From the NCBI RefSeq assembly GCF_004153605.1, contig NZ_SDSI01000001.1, forward strand, positions 372,001 through 436,000: a stretch of DNA of 64,000 nt, read 5' to 3'. The first letter of the stretch is position 1. Each line of letters opens with the position of its first letter. Made by a program: the position numbers and the translations under genes. The stretch is from Qipengyuania_B thermophila (lineage in GTDB: Bacteria > Pseudomonadota > Alphaproteobacteria > Sphingomonadales > Sphingomonadaceae). The notes under the pieces were generated by a model. It saw nothing but the letters and a program-made list of their open reading frames with translations. It was not told the origin of the DNA and did no database searches. Shown here piece by piece: positions 15,532 through 24,666 of this stretch.

Positions 15532-16230
15532 ATGCGGCTCGTCCACCGCGAGCGTCACGCGGTGCAGCGGATCGGCTGGCTTCGCGCGGCCGTGCTTGGC
15601 GCCAATGACGGGCTGGTGTCCACCGCCAGCCTCATCGTGGGCGTGGCGGCGGCCGGCGTCGGACGGGGCGAGATCCTGATCGCCGGGCTTGCCGGCCTCG
15701 TCGCCGGAGCCATGTCGATGGCGGCGGGCGAGTATGTCTCGGTGAGCTCGCAGGCCGACGCCGAAAAGGCCGACCTCGAACGCGAGCGCGGCGAACTGGC
15801 CGCCATGCCGGAGGCGGAGCTGGAGGAACTGGCCGGCATCTATGCCGCGCGCGGGCTGGATCACGACCTTGCCATGCAGGTGGCGCAGCAGCTGACGGCG
15901 CGGGACGCGCTCGGCGCCCATGCCCGCGACGAACTCGGCATCACCGACGTGGCGAGCGCCCGGCCCGTGCAGGCGGCATTCGTGTCGGCCGCCACCTTCT
16001 CGGCCGGAGCCGCGCTGCCGGTGCTGGTGGCGGCCGCGGTGCCGGCGGCCGTCGTGCTGCCGGCGGTCGCGCTGAGCGCGCTGGTGGGCTTGGGCGCGCT
16101 CGGCGGGCTCGGCGCTGCGGCAGGCGGCGCTGCGCCCCTGAAGGCGATCCTGCGGGTCGTCTTCTGGAGCGCGGCGGCAATGGCGGTGACGGCGGGCGTG
16201 GGGCGGGTGTTCGGAGTCGCCGTGACCTGA
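15532..16230 (+). CDS. VIT1/CCC1 family metal transporter
   Basis: A 232-residue membrane protein. RAAVLGANDGLVSTASLIVGVAAA and AGAMSMAAGEYVSVSSQADAEKADLERERGEL are diagnostic of the VIT1/CCC1 iron or manganese transporter family: the first helix carries the conserved Asn-Asp, the second the conserved Met/Glu residues leading into a cytosolic Glu-rich metal-binding segment. Three further hydrophobic helices complete the five-helix fold. I chose ATG 15532; the frame also allows a TTG at 15475, eight bases after gloA, and without a good ribosome-binding site at either the start is uncertain. Confidence 0.85.
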   Translation: MRLVHRERHAVQRIGWLRAAVLGANDGLVSTASLIVGVAAAGVGRGEILIAGLAGLVAGAMSMAAGEYVSVSSQADAEKADLERERGELAAMPEAELEELAGIYAARGLDHDLAMQVAQQLTARDALGAHARDELGITDVASARPVQAAFVSAATFSAGAALPVLVAAAVPAAVVLPAVALSALVGLGALGGLGAAAGGAAPLKAILRVVFWSAAAMAVTAGVGRVFGVAVT

Positions 16231-16243
16231 TCCGCGGATCGGC

Positions 16244-16747
16244 TCAGGCCGGCGATGCCGTAGCCGCGACCGGCGCGGGCGCGCACCCGCCCGTCTGGCG
16301 CAGGGCCGGAAGACCCGCGGCGAACAGCTCCTTCATCTGCCGGACCGCCGCCGCCGCGTTCACCCCGACGAGGCAGCGCACATCCTGCGCGTCGCTGCGC
16401 AGCGATTGCGGCAGGTCGCCGCCCGCGTCGAGGCAGGCCATGCCCCATTCGCCGAACAGCCGCGCATCGGTGTCGACGAGGTCGACAAGCTGCAGGTCGC
16501 GGTGGCGCAGGTCGGCGCAGATCCGCTCGAACGTGGTCTCCACCATCGCCACCGGCCCCTCGAGGATCTGGACGAACACGCCGTCGACGAGCAGGAGGCT
16601 GCCGGTGATCGCGACCTTGCTGTTGGCGGCTGCCGATGACCGGGCGAGGGCGTGCAGGTCAAGAGGGGGCGCACCCGCGGCCGGAGGTGCCATCCGGCTC
16701 GTGTAGAGCAGGCGGCACAGGCGGGCGCGGACAGGATGATCGCTCAT
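16244..16747 (-). CDS. BLUF-domain blue-light photoreceptor
   Basis: A 167-residue flavin-based light sensor. The photoactive residues are all present: Y15 (LLYTSR), N42, Q60 (FVQILEG), W101 and M103 (EWGMA); the N-to-Q and Q-to-W distances equal those of AppA. The BLUF core covers residues ~9-105, followed by a short helical and disordered tail, so this is a stand-alone BLUF protein with no output domain of its own. Its ATG overlaps the stop of the upstream MHYT-GGDEF-EAL gene (ATGA), which implies joint translation and points to c-di-GMP turnover as the output. That link is inference; fused BLUF-EAL proteins such as BlrP1 are known. Confidence 0.92.
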   Translation of the reverse strand: MSDHPVRARLCRLLYTSRMAPPAAGAPPLDLHALARSSAAANSKVAITGSLLLVDGVFVQILEGPVAMVETTFERICADLRHRDLQLVDLVDTDARLFGEWGMACLDAGGDLPQSLRSDAQDVRCLVGVNAAAAVRQMKELFAAGLPALRQTGGCAPAPVAATASPA

Positions 16748-18774
16748 GCGGCCGCTCCGACCGCCTGCCGGGCCATGGCGGCGAGGGCGCTGGAGGACAC
16801 CGGACGGCTGATCAGGAACCCTTGCGAGTTGTGGCACCCCTGCCCCGCCATGAAGGCGAGCTGCTCGTCCGTCTCGATGCCCTCGGCGGTGATCTTGAGA
16901 TCGAGGGTGACGCCCAGTTGCACGATGGCGCGCACGATCGAGGCGCTGCTGGCGTCGTCCGGCAGGCGGCGGACGAAGGAACGATCGATCTTGATCCGGC
17001 TGATGGGGTAGCGGTGCAGGTAGCTCAGCGACGAGTAGCCGGTGCCGAAGTCGTCGAGCGAGATGCGCACGCCGAGCTCCCGCAGGCGGGTGAGCGTCGC
17101 CATGACGACATCGTCATCCTCGAGCAGGGCGGTTTCGGTGATCTCCAGTTCGAGCCGGGACGGCGCAAGGCCCGCCTCCTCGAGCGCCTGTGTCACGAGG
17201 CTCGGCAGGCGCGGATCGAACAGCTGCACGGGAGAAATGTTGACCGACAGGTTGACGTGCGACGGCCACCCGGCCGCGTCGCGGCATGCCTGCTTCAGGA
17301 CGCCTGCGCCGATGCGGGTGACGAGGCCCAGATCTTCCGCAATCGGGATGAATTCGGCTGGCGACACCTCGCCGCGCTGCGCGCAGGTCCAGCGCAGCAG
17401 GGCCTCGGCGCCGGTGACAGAGCCGGTGCGCGTGTCGGTGATGGGCTGGTAGACCACATCGAACTCCTCGCGCATGCAAGCCCGGCGCAGATCCGCCTCG
17501 ATCATGCGGCGCCTGTTCAGCGCCTCGCTCATCGCCGGCTCGAACACGCAGAACCGGCCCTTGCCCTCGCTCTTCGCCGTGTAGAGCGCCACGTCGGCCT
17601 TCTGCACGAGGGCGGACGGGTCCGATCCGTGCAGGGGCGCAAGGCAGACGCCGACGCTCGCGCCGATGTCCGCGATGTGACCGTCGACAAGGAAGGGGCG
17701 CGCCATGATCTCGACGATGCGGTCGGCAAGCGCCCGAGCGGCAGCGGCATCGGCGACGTTGGGAGCGATCACGGCGAACTCGTCACCGCCGAGGCGCGCG
17801 ATCAGATCCCCGTCGCGAATCGCCTTCCTGAGCCTCTGGGCAACGCGCCGCAGCACCTTGTCGCCGACCGGATGGCCAAGCGTGTCATTGACCGCCTTGA
17901 ACCGATCAAGGTCGATCAGCAGCAGCGCGAAGGGACGGGCGAATGCACGCATCCGGCGGCACTCCTGCTCGAGCGCCTCGGTGAAGGCCCGCCGGTTGGC
18001 GACAGCCGTGAGCTCGTCGTGCATGGCGATGTGGTGCAGCCTGGCCTGCGAATGGCTGACCGCCTTGCGCTCGACCACGTAGGTGGACAGGCCCACGCCG
18101 ACGATGAGCAGCGCCACCAGCGCGATGGCCGCAGCCATGGCGGCGAAGGCGTCGCGGTCGACAAGCGCGCTCACGCCGGGAATGGGCTGCACCGTGAAGG
18201 CGGCCATGCCGGTGAAGTGCAGGACGAGGATCGCCGCCGCGAGCAGCAGGGCGGCCTGCCGCGTCGCACCCCGCCCGCCCGTGAGGCGGCCGAGCGCCGC
18301 CACGCACAAGGCGACACAGAGGATGATCGACGCCGCCACATGGCCGGGCAGCCAGGTGACGACCCCTTCCACCCGGTAGGCGAACATGCCGACGTAATGC
18401 ATCGCCGCAATGGCGAGGCCGATGATGCTGCCCCCGCCCACGACCGCGACCGCCGGCCGGCGGGAGGTGGCCAGCAGCAGGCCCGCGCCGATCCCCGCGA
18501 CCGCGATCAGCGCCGAGAAGATCGTCAGCGGACCATCGAACGTCACCGGCACGTTGGCGCGGTGACCGAGCATCGCGACGAAGTGGGTGGCCCAGGTCGC
18601 CGCGCCGGCGGTCAGGGCCGCAAGAAGACACCAGTAAAGGCGGGTCGCCCGCGGCGCGGTGACGCAGCGGTGAAACAGACGGGACGCGACGCACGCACCG
18701 GCAAGGCACATGGCGGCAGCAAGGACGACCAGCCAAACGACATGGTCCTGCGTCACGCAGGAAAGGACTCGCAT
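16744..18774 (-). CDS. MHYT-GGDEF-EAL bifunctional c-di-GMP protein
   Basis: A 676-residue membrane signalling protein. Residues ~1-230 form an MHYT sensor with three motif copies (ATHFVAML, AMHYVGM, LHFTGM), thought to bind copper and sense O2, CO or NO. Residues ~255-415 are a GGDEF domain with intact GGDEF and an RxxD product-inhibition site five residues before it. Residues ~425-670 are an EAL domain with EALLRW, NISPVQ, ITETALL, DDFGTGYSSL, KIDRSF, AEGIET and QGFLISRP all conserved, so both synthesis and hydrolysis of c-di-GMP are possible. AAGGAG precedes the ATG. The downstream gene is the overlapping BLUF receptor. Confidence 0.93.
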   Translation of the reverse strand: MRVLSCVTQDHVVWLVVLAAAMCLAGACVASRLFHRCVTAPRATRLYWCLLAALTAGAATWATHFVAMLGHRANVPVTFDGPLTIFSALIAVAGIGAGLLLATSRRPAVAVVGGGSIIGLAIAAMHYVGMFAYRVEGVVTWLPGHVAASIILCVALCVAALGRLTGGRGATRQAALLLAAAILVLHFTGMAAFTVQPIPGVSALVDRDAFAAMAAAIALVALLIVGVGLSTYVVERKAVSHSQARLHHIAMHDELTAVANRRAFTEALEQECRRMRAFARPFALLLIDLDRFKAVNDTLGHPVGDKVLRRVAQRLRKAIRDGDLIARLGGDEFAVIAPNVADAAAARALADRIVEIMARPFLVDGHIADIGASVGVCLAPLHGSDPSALVQKADVALYTAKSEGKGRFCVFEPAMSEALNRRRMIEADLRRACMREEFDVVYQPITDTRTGSVTGAEALLRWTCAQRGEVSPAEFIPIAEDLGLVTRIGAGVLKQACRDAAGWPSHVNLSVNISPVQLFDPRLPSLVTQALEEAGLAPSRLELEITETALLEDDDVVMATLTRLRELGVRISLDDFGTGYSSLSYLHRYPISRIKIDRSFVRRLPDDASSASIVRAIVQLGVTLDLKITAEGIETDEQLAFMAGQGCHNSQGFLISRPVSSSALAAMARQAVGAAA

Positions 18775-18848
18775 CGCCCGGCTCCTTCACGCGGGGCAGG
18801 CAGCCCCGCAGAATGTGCGTCGATGCCAAAACATGCGTGAAAACAGTG

Positions 18849-19088
18849 TTAAATCGCGCCCGTGGATGTTGCGGATGGCGGCTGGGGCGACGTGAAGAAG
18901 CGGCGGTAATGCGCGTCCCGCTCCACCTTGGCCATCCCTTGTGTCTCCTCCACGAAGCGGTTGCGCTCCCTGCGGGTGGCGAAGACCCAGATGCAGATGC
19001 TGTCGGCGGAATGGTAGATCGCCTTCCGCTCGTCATCGACGGCGCAGAGTTCGGGCGGGATGGCGGCGGAGATGCAGAAGGCGGTCAT
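18849..19088 (-). CDS. Small hypothetical protein next to guaA
   Basis: A 79-residue protein with no recognised family. The sequence looks like a folded small protein (AIPPELCAVDDERKAIYHSADSICIWVFATRRERNRFVEE) with two cysteines among its internal residues and a basic helix; no signal peptide or membrane segment. An AGGGG seven bases before the ATG could serve as a ribosome-binding site. It is on the same strand as guaA, 118 bases downstream, and could be a distal gene of that unit. It may be spurious, but no better frame covers this stretch. Confidence 0.5.
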   Translation of the reverse strand: MTAFCISAAIPPELCAVDDERKAIYHSADSICIWVFATRRERNRFVEETQGMAKVERDAHYRRFFTSPQPPSATSTGAI

Positions 19089-19206
19089 GGCTCAGCCCCT
19101 GCGCCGGATGCGTCCTGCTTCAGGAGCCGTGAAGGCCGCGCGAACCCGCCGCTCGCGGCAGTGGTGCAGAAGGCACCGCGCAGAACACGATGCGGGAGAC
19201 CTGAAT

Positions 19207-20769
19207 TCATTCCCACTCGATCGTCCCTGGCGGCTTGCTGGTGTAGTCGTACACCACCCGGTTGATGCCGCGCACCTCGTTGACGATGCGCGTTGCGACA
19301 TTCGCCAGGAATTCGCCGGGGAAGTGGTACACGTCGGCGGTCATCCCGTCGGTGCTGGTCACGGCGCGCAGGCCGCACACGCTGTCATAGGTGCGCCCGT
19401 CGCCCATCACGCCCACGGTCTTGACCGGCAGCAGCACGGCGAAGGCCTGCCAGATGGCATCATACAGCCCGTGGCGGCGGATTTCCTCGAGATAGATGGC
19501 GTCGGCCCGGCGAAGGATGTCGCAGCGTTCCTTCGTCACCTCGCCAGGGATGCGGATGGCAAGGCCCGGGCCGGGAAACGGGTGGCGCTTCACGAAGGCG
19601 TCCGGCAGCCCCAGCTCGCGGCCGAGATCGCGCACCTCGTCCTTGAACAGTTCGCGCAGGGGCTCGACGAGCTTCATGTTCATGCGTTCGGGCAGGCCGC
19701 CGACATTGTGGTGGCTCTTGATGGTGACCGACGGCCCGCCGGTGTGGCTGACGCTCTCGATCACGTCGGGATAGAGCGTGCCTTGTGCCAGGAACTCCGC
19801 CCCGCCGATCTTTCTGGCCTCTTCCTCGAACACGTCGATGAAGGTCTTGCCGATGAACTTGCGCTTGGCTTCCGGGTCGGTCACGCCGGCGAGGCCGGTG
19901 AGGAACCGCTCTTCCGCGTTCACATGGACCAGCGGGATGTTGTAGTGACCCCGGAACAGCTCCACGACCTGCTCCGCCTCGCCGCTGCGCAGCAGCCCGT
20001 GGTCGACGAACACGCAGGTCAGCTGGTCCCCGATCGCCTCGTGGATCAGGACGGCGGCCACCGCGCTGTCGACGCCGCCCGACAGGCCGCAGATGACGCG
20101 GCCCGAACCAACCTGTGCGCGGATCTCGGCGATCTTGGTTTCGCGGAACTCGGCCATGGTCCAGTCACCAGCAAGGCCGCAGACATGGCGGGCGAAATTG
20201 GCGATCAGGCGGCCGCCATCGGGCGTGTGGACGACCTCTGGATGGAACTGCACCCCGAAGAAGCGGCGTTCCGCGTTGCAGATGACGGCGTGCGGCGCCC
20301 CTTCGCTCGACGCGACGGCGCGAAATCCCGGCGGCAGCGCGATCACCTTGTCGCCGTGGCTCATCCACACCTGATGGCGGGTGCCCGCCTCCCACAGCCC
20401 GTCGAACAAGGGGCAATCCGCGTCGATGTCGAGGAACGCGCGGCCGAACTCGCCCGTGGCGCCGCTCTGCACCGCGCCGCCGAGCTGCTGCGCCATGGCC
20501 TGCTGCCCGTAGCAGATGCCAAGGACCGGCACCCCCGCCTCGAAGAATGCCGCCGGGGCGGACGGCGCATCGTCTTCTGTCACCGATCTGGGGCCGCCGC
20601 TGAGGATGATGCCCTTGGGGCCGAGCCGCTCGAACGCCTCGGCCGCCCGCGTGTACGGCGCGATCTCCGAATACACCCCCGCCTCGCGCACGCGGCGGGC
20701 GATGAGCTGGGTCACCTGGCTGCCGAAATCGACGATGAGGATGGAGTCGGGGGTGTGTTCGGGCGTCAT
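19207..20769 (-). CDS. guaA: GMP synthase (glutamine-hydrolysing)
   Basis: Converts XMP to GMP using ATP and glutamine. The class I glutamine amidotransferase domain (residues ~10-200) has the catalytic Cys in GVPVLGICYGQQ and the His/Glu in FHPEV; the synthetase domain has the P-loop GLSGGVDSAV; the C-terminal dimerisation domain ends in the conserved PPGTIEWE. The start at ATG 20769 (520 residues) fits the family's SILIVDFGSQ beginning. It is divergent from gyrB, sharing a 133-base intergenic region. Confidence 0.97.
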   Translation of the reverse strand: MTPEHTPDSILIVDFGSQVTQLIARRVREAGVYSEIAPYTRAAEAFERLGPKGIILSGGPRSVTEDDAPSAPAAFFEAGVPVLGICYGQQAMAQQLGGAVQSGATGEFGRAFLDIDADCPLFDGLWEAGTRHQVWMSHGDKVIALPPGFRAVASSEGAPHAVICNAERRFFGVQFHPEVVHTPDGGRLIANFARHVCGLAGDWTMAEFRETKIAEIRAQVGSGRVICGLSGGVDSAVAAVLIHEAIGDQLTCVFVDHGLLRSGEAEQVVELFRGHYNIPLVHVNAEERFLTGLAGVTDPEAKRKFIGKTFIDVFEEEARKIGGAEFLAQGTLYPDVIESVSHTGGPSVTIKSHHNVGGLPERMNMKLVEPLRELFKDEVRDLGRELGLPDAFVKRHPFPGPGLAIRIPGEVTKERCDILRRADAIYLEEIRRHGLYDAIWQAFAVLLPVKTVGVMGDGRTYDSVCGLRAVTSTDGMTADVYHFPGEFLANVATRIVNEVRGINRVVYDYTSKPPGTIEWE

Positions 20770-20867
20770 GGCACGGCGCTTTGACGGGTGCGCGCGCGGC
20801 TGTCCAGCGCGGCGCGGCGCGGCGGCCACGGGCCGGGGAAAACCGCCCGCCCGCCGGTCCGAATGAG

Positions 20868-20896
20868 TTGGGAAGCGGCGCGGTTGCGCCTATATG
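20868..20896 (+). promoter_or_regulatory. Leaderless promoter of gyrB
   Basis: TTGGGA (20868-20873), 17-base spacer and TATATG (20891-20896). The predicted +1, 20903, is the A of the second in-frame ATG. The first ATG (20894) is inside the -10 box and would not be on the transcript. Confidence 0.6.
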
Positions 20897-20902
20897 CCCC
20901 CA

Positions 20903-23431
20903 ATGGCAAGCACCCCCGAGAACGCGCCGCGCAACGGCGCCTACGACGCCGACAGCATCAAGGTTCTGAAGGGTCTCGACGCCGTCCGCAAACGGCCGGG
21001 CATGTATATTGGCGACACGGACGACGGGTCGGGCCTGCACCACATGGTGTTCGAAGTGTCGGACAACGCCATCGACGAGGCGCTGGCGGGGCACTGCGAT
21101 CTCGTGCTCGTCGAGCTGAACCCGGACGGCTCCGTCTCGGTCGAGGACAACGGCCGGGGCATTCCCGTCGACATGCACCAGGGCGAAGGCGTGTCGGCGG
21201 CCGAGGTCATCATGACCCAGCTTCACGCCGGCGGCAAGTTCGAGAACACCAGCGACGACAACGCCTACAAGGTGTCGGGCGGTCTCCACGGCGTCGGCGT
21301 GTCGGTGGTGAACGCCCTGTCCGAATGGCTGGAGCTGACCATCTGGCGCGACGGCAGGGAACACTGGATGCGCTTCGAGCACGGCGATGCCGTGGCGCCG
21401 CTCAAGGTGGTGGGCGACGCGCCGCCGGTGGCCTCCAACGGCGACGAGCGCGGCCTCAAGAAAGGCACGCGCGTCACCTTCAAGGCGTCCGAACAGACGT
21501 TCAAGAACGTCACCGAGTTCGACTTCGACAAGCTCGAGCACCGGTATCGGGAGCTGGCGTTCCTCAATTCGGGCGTGCGCATCGTCCTGCGGGACCGGCG
21601 CCACGAGGAGGTGCTGGAGCATGATTTGTTCTATGAAGGAGGCATCGCCGCCTTCGTCCGCTATCTCGACCGCAACAAGCAGCCGCTGATCCCCGAGCCG
21701 ATCTCCGTCTCGGCGCAGCGGGACGGGATCGGGATCGACGTGGCGCTGGAATGGAACGACAGCTACTACGAGAACGTTCTCGCCTTCACCAACAACATCC
21801 CCCAGCGCGACGGCGGCACGCATCTGGCCGCCTTCCGCGCCGCGCTGACGCGCACGCTGAACGGCTATGCCGCCTCCTCGGGTCTCCTGAAGAAGGAAAA
21901 GGTCGCTCTATCGGGCGAGGATATGCGCGAGGGGCTGACGGCGATTGTCAGCGTCAAGCTCCCCGATCCCAAGTTCTCGAGCCAGACCAAGGACAAGCTC
22001 GTCTCCTCCGAGGTACGGCAGCCGCTCGAGGCGCTGATGAGCGAGAAGATGAGCGAGTGGCTGGAAGAGAACCCCGCCCATGCAAAGGCCATTGTCCAGA
22101 AGGTGATCGACGCCGCCGCCGCCCGCGAAGCCGCGCGCCGCGCGCGCGAGATGAGCCGCAAGGGCGCGATGAGCATTGCCTCCCTGCCCGGCAAGCTGGC
22201 CGACTGCCAGGAGCGCGACCCCGCGAAGTCCGAGCTGTTCCTGGTCGAAGGCGACAGCGCGGGCGGCTCGGCCAAGCAGGGCCGTGACCGCAAGACGCAG
22301 GCCATCCTGCCGCTGAAGGGCAAGATCCTGAACGTCGAGCGCGCCCGCTTCGACCGGATCATCTCCTCCAAGGAGGTCGGCACGCTCATCCAGGCGATGG
22401 GCACGGGCCTGCGCGACGAATTCAACCTCGACAAACTGCGCTATCACAAGATCGTCATCATGACCGACGCCGATGTCGACGGGGCGCACATCCGCACGCT
22501 GCTGCTCACCTTCTTCCACCGGCAGATGCCCGAAATCGTCGAGGCCGGGCACCTGTTCATCGCCCAGCCGCCGCTGTTCAAGGTGAGCAAGGGGCGCAGC
22601 GAAGTCTATCTCAAGGATCAGGCGGCGCTCGACCGCTATCTCGTCGACGCGGGGCTGGAGGACCGGATGCTCGAGGGCCCGGCGGGCCAGCGCGCCGCCG
22701 GCGAGCTGCGCGCGATGGTCGAGCAGGCGCTCCTGATCCGCAACATGCTGGGCTTCGTGCCGCGCCGGTATGACCCGGCCGTGGTCGAGGCGCTGGCGCT
22801 CGAAGGGGCGCTGGATCCGGACGCGGCCGACGACCGTCAGGCGGCCGTGTCGCGCGCCGCGCAGCGGTTGCAGATGGGCGATCCCGAGGCCCAGTGGACG
22901 GGCACCGTCGGCGAAAGCGAGCTGCGGTTCGACCGGCTGTGGCGCGGCGTCACCGACGTGCACACGGTCGACCTGCGGTTCTTCGACAGCGCCGAGGCAC
23001 GCAAGCTGCACAGGCTCGCGCAGGACCAGGCGTCCCTGTATGCCGCGCCAGCCCGGCTGAGCCGCGGGGCCGCGGCTGCGGCACAGAGCGCCTCGGAGGC
23101 TCCGGCCGAGGACGTGGCGGAGGCGGACGGCGCTGCGGAAAACGCCGCACCCGAGGCGACGATCACCCGTCCCACGCAGCTCCTCGACGCCGTCATGGCG
23201 GCGGGGCGCAAGGGGCTTGCGGTGCAGCGCTACAAGGGTCTGGGCGAGATGAACGCCGAGCAGCTGTGGGAGACGACGCTCGATCCCGACAACCGCGCCC
23301 TGCTTCAGGTCAAGGTCGAGGATGCGGACGTCACCGACGAGATCTTCACCCGCCTGATGGGCGATGTCGTCGAGCCGCGGCGCGAGTTCATCCAGGACAA
23401 TGCGCTGAATGTCGTCAATCTCGACACCTGA
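20903..23431 (+). CDS. gyrB: DNA gyrase subunit B
   Basis: ATPase and TOPRIM subunit of gyrase, which negatively supercoils DNA. SIKVLKGLDAVRKRPGMYIGDTDDGSGLHHMVFEV, NGRGIPVD and GGLHGVGVSVVNALS form the GHKL ATP site; EGDSAGGSAKQGRDR and DADVDGAHI are the TOPRIM metal-binding blocks. GyrB rather than ParE is supported by the length and the RYKGLGEMNAEQLWETTLDP tail. An Ala/Glu-rich low-complexity insert separates TOPRIM from the tail. I start at ATG 20903 (842 residues) because the promoter -10 overlaps the upstream ATG at 20894. It is divergent from guaA. Confidence 0.95.
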   Translation: MASTPENAPRNGAYDADSIKVLKGLDAVRKRPGMYIGDTDDGSGLHHMVFEVSDNAIDEALAGHCDLVLVELNPDGSVSVEDNGRGIPVDMHQGEGVSAAEVIMTQLHAGGKFENTSDDNAYKVSGGLHGVGVSVVNALSEWLELTIWRDGREHWMRFEHGDAVAPLKVVGDAPPVASNGDERGLKKGTRVTFKASEQTFKNVTEFDFDKLEHRYRELAFLNSGVRIVLRDRRHEEVLEHDLFYEGGIAAFVRYLDRNKQPLIPEPISVSAQRDGIGIDVALEWNDSYYENVLAFTNNIPQRDGGTHLAAFRAALTRTLNGYAASSGLLKKEKVALSGEDMREGLTAIVSVKLPDPKFSSQTKDKLVSSEVRQPLEALMSEKMSEWLEENPAHAKAIVQKVIDAAAAREAARRAREMSRKGAMSIASLPGKLADCQERDPAKSELFLVEGDSAGGSAKQGRDRKTQAILPLKGKILNVERARFDRIISSKEVGTLIQAMGTGLRDEFNLDKLRYHKIVIMTDADVDGAHIRTLLLTFFHRQMPEIVEAGHLFIAQPPLFKVSKGRSEVYLKDQAALDRYLVDAGLEDRMLEGPAGQRAAGELRAMVEQALLIRNMLGFVPRRYDPAVVEALALEGALDPDAADDRQAAVSRAAQRLQMGDPEAQWTGTVGESELRFDRLWRGVTDVHTVDLRFFDSAEARKLHRLAQDQASLYAAPARLSRGAAAAAQSASEAPAEDVAEADGAAENAAPEATITRPTQLLDAVMAAGRKGLAVQRYKGLGEMNAEQLWETTLDPDNRALLQVKVEDADVTDEIFTRLMGDVVEPRREFIQDNALNVVNLDT

Positions 23432-23516
23432 GCAGACCACAATGCGGGAACAATGCTGCTGCTCGCCGGTCATCGTGCGGGCGGGGCCGGTGGCGGCCTG
23501 AGCGGAGAAGGACGGC

Positions 23517-24662
23517 ATGCTGCACACCCGAGATCGCGACGCCACGGAGCGCGGGGCGTTTCTCGTGCTGCTGGCGATTGTCACGCTGGCGCTGATCACG
23601 GTGGTGCGGCCGTTCGCGTCGGCCCTGCTGTTCGCGGCGCTGGCGGCGGTGATGTTCCAGCCGCTCTACAACCGCATCCTGCTGCGCCGTCCCGACCAGC
23701 GCAACGGCGCCGCCGTGGCGACCCTGCTCATCATCACCTTCGCCGTGGTCATCCCGCTGATGATCATCGGCAGCATCGTGCTGCGCCAGGCGACGCAGAT
23801 CGTGCTGGCCTTCCGCGACGGTCGCATCGATCCGGCCGCCTGGCTGGTGCAGCTGCGCGAAAGCCTGCCGGCCGGCATCCGCACCCAGATGGCGCAGGCC
23901 GGATGGGACAATGTGGAAAATCTCCAGACGCAGGCGCAGGAGTTCCTCAGCGAGAGCGCCGGGGTTCTCGCCACCTATGCCCTGTCGATCGGCGGAAGCG
24001 CGCTCGGCTTCGTGCTGTCCTTCGCCGTCGGGCTCTACGTGCTCTACTTCCTGCTGCGCGACGGACGCCGCATCGGGCGGGCGGTCATCGCGGCCCTGCC
24101 GCTGGAACGGGACATCGCCGACCTGCTGGCCGAACGGTTCCTCTCGATCGTGCGGGCGACGATCAAGGGCACGGTGATCGTCGGGATGGTCCAGGGCGCG
24201 CTGGGTGCCATCACTTTCTGGCTCGTCGGCCTGCCGTCGGCGGTGCTGTTTGGTGTGCTGATGGCGATCATGTCGCTGGTGCCGGCGGTCGGACCGGCGA
24301 TCGTGTGGCTTCCCGCAGCGATCTGGCTGCTCGCGAGCGGCGACTGGTGGCAGGGGCTGGTGGTCATCGGCTCGGGCGTGGGGGTCATCGGTCTGGCCGA
24401 CAATCTCCTGCGCCCGGTCCTCGTCGGTCGCGACACGGGCATTCCCGACTGGATCGTGCTGGTCACGACGCTCGGCGGCATCGCCACCATGGGACTGTCG
24501 GGCATCGTCGTCGGGCCGCTGATCGCCGGGCTGTTCCTCGCCTGCTGGTCGATCCTGCAGGAGCAGCGGGAGAACGCCCTTGCGGACGATCTCCCCGCCC
24601 CTTCACCGGAAGTCCGCGACGTGGCGGTCGGCCCTCAGCCTGCCGTCGGCCCGCGCGGCTGA
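23517..24662 (+). CDS. AI-2E family (PerM-like) transporter
   Basis: A 381-residue inner-membrane protein of the AI-2E/PerM family with about eight hydrophobic segments. The family pattern is clear: a two-helix start (FLVLLAIVTLALITVVRPFASALLFAALAA), an extracytoplasmic amphipathic middle section (WLVQLRESLPAGIRTQM), then GLYVLYFLLRDGRRI, GTVIVGMVQGALGAITFWLVGLP and IVLVTTLGGIATMGLSGIVVGPLIAGLF. Members export varied solutes; autoinducer-2 export is established only for a few, so the substrate is open. GGAGAAGGA precedes the ATG. It ends four bases from the convergent hypothetical gene. Confidence 0.88.
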   Translation: MLHTRDRDATERGAFLVLLAIVTLALITVVRPFASALLFAALAAVMFQPLYNRILLRRPDQRNGAAVATLLIITFAVVIPLMIIGSIVLRQATQIVLAFRDGRIDPAAWLVQLRESLPAGIRTQMAQAGWDNVENLQTQAQEFLSESAGVLATYALSIGGSALGFVLSFAVGLYVLYFLLRDGRRIGRAVIAALPLERDIADLLAERFLSIVRATIKGTVIVGMVQGALGAITFWLVGLPSAVLFGVLMAIMSLVPAVGPAIVWLPAAIWLLASGDWWQGLVVIGSGVGVIGLADNLLRPVLVGRDTGIPDWIVLVTTLGGIATMGLSGIVVGPLIAGLFLACWSILQEQRENALADDLPAPSPEVRDVAVGPQPAVGPRG

Positions 24663-24666
24663 ACGG

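Noticed and set aside
20770..20810. Leaderless promoter for guaA
   Set aside because: At the required spacing the -10 would be AAGCGC and the -35 GACAGC; too poor to call.
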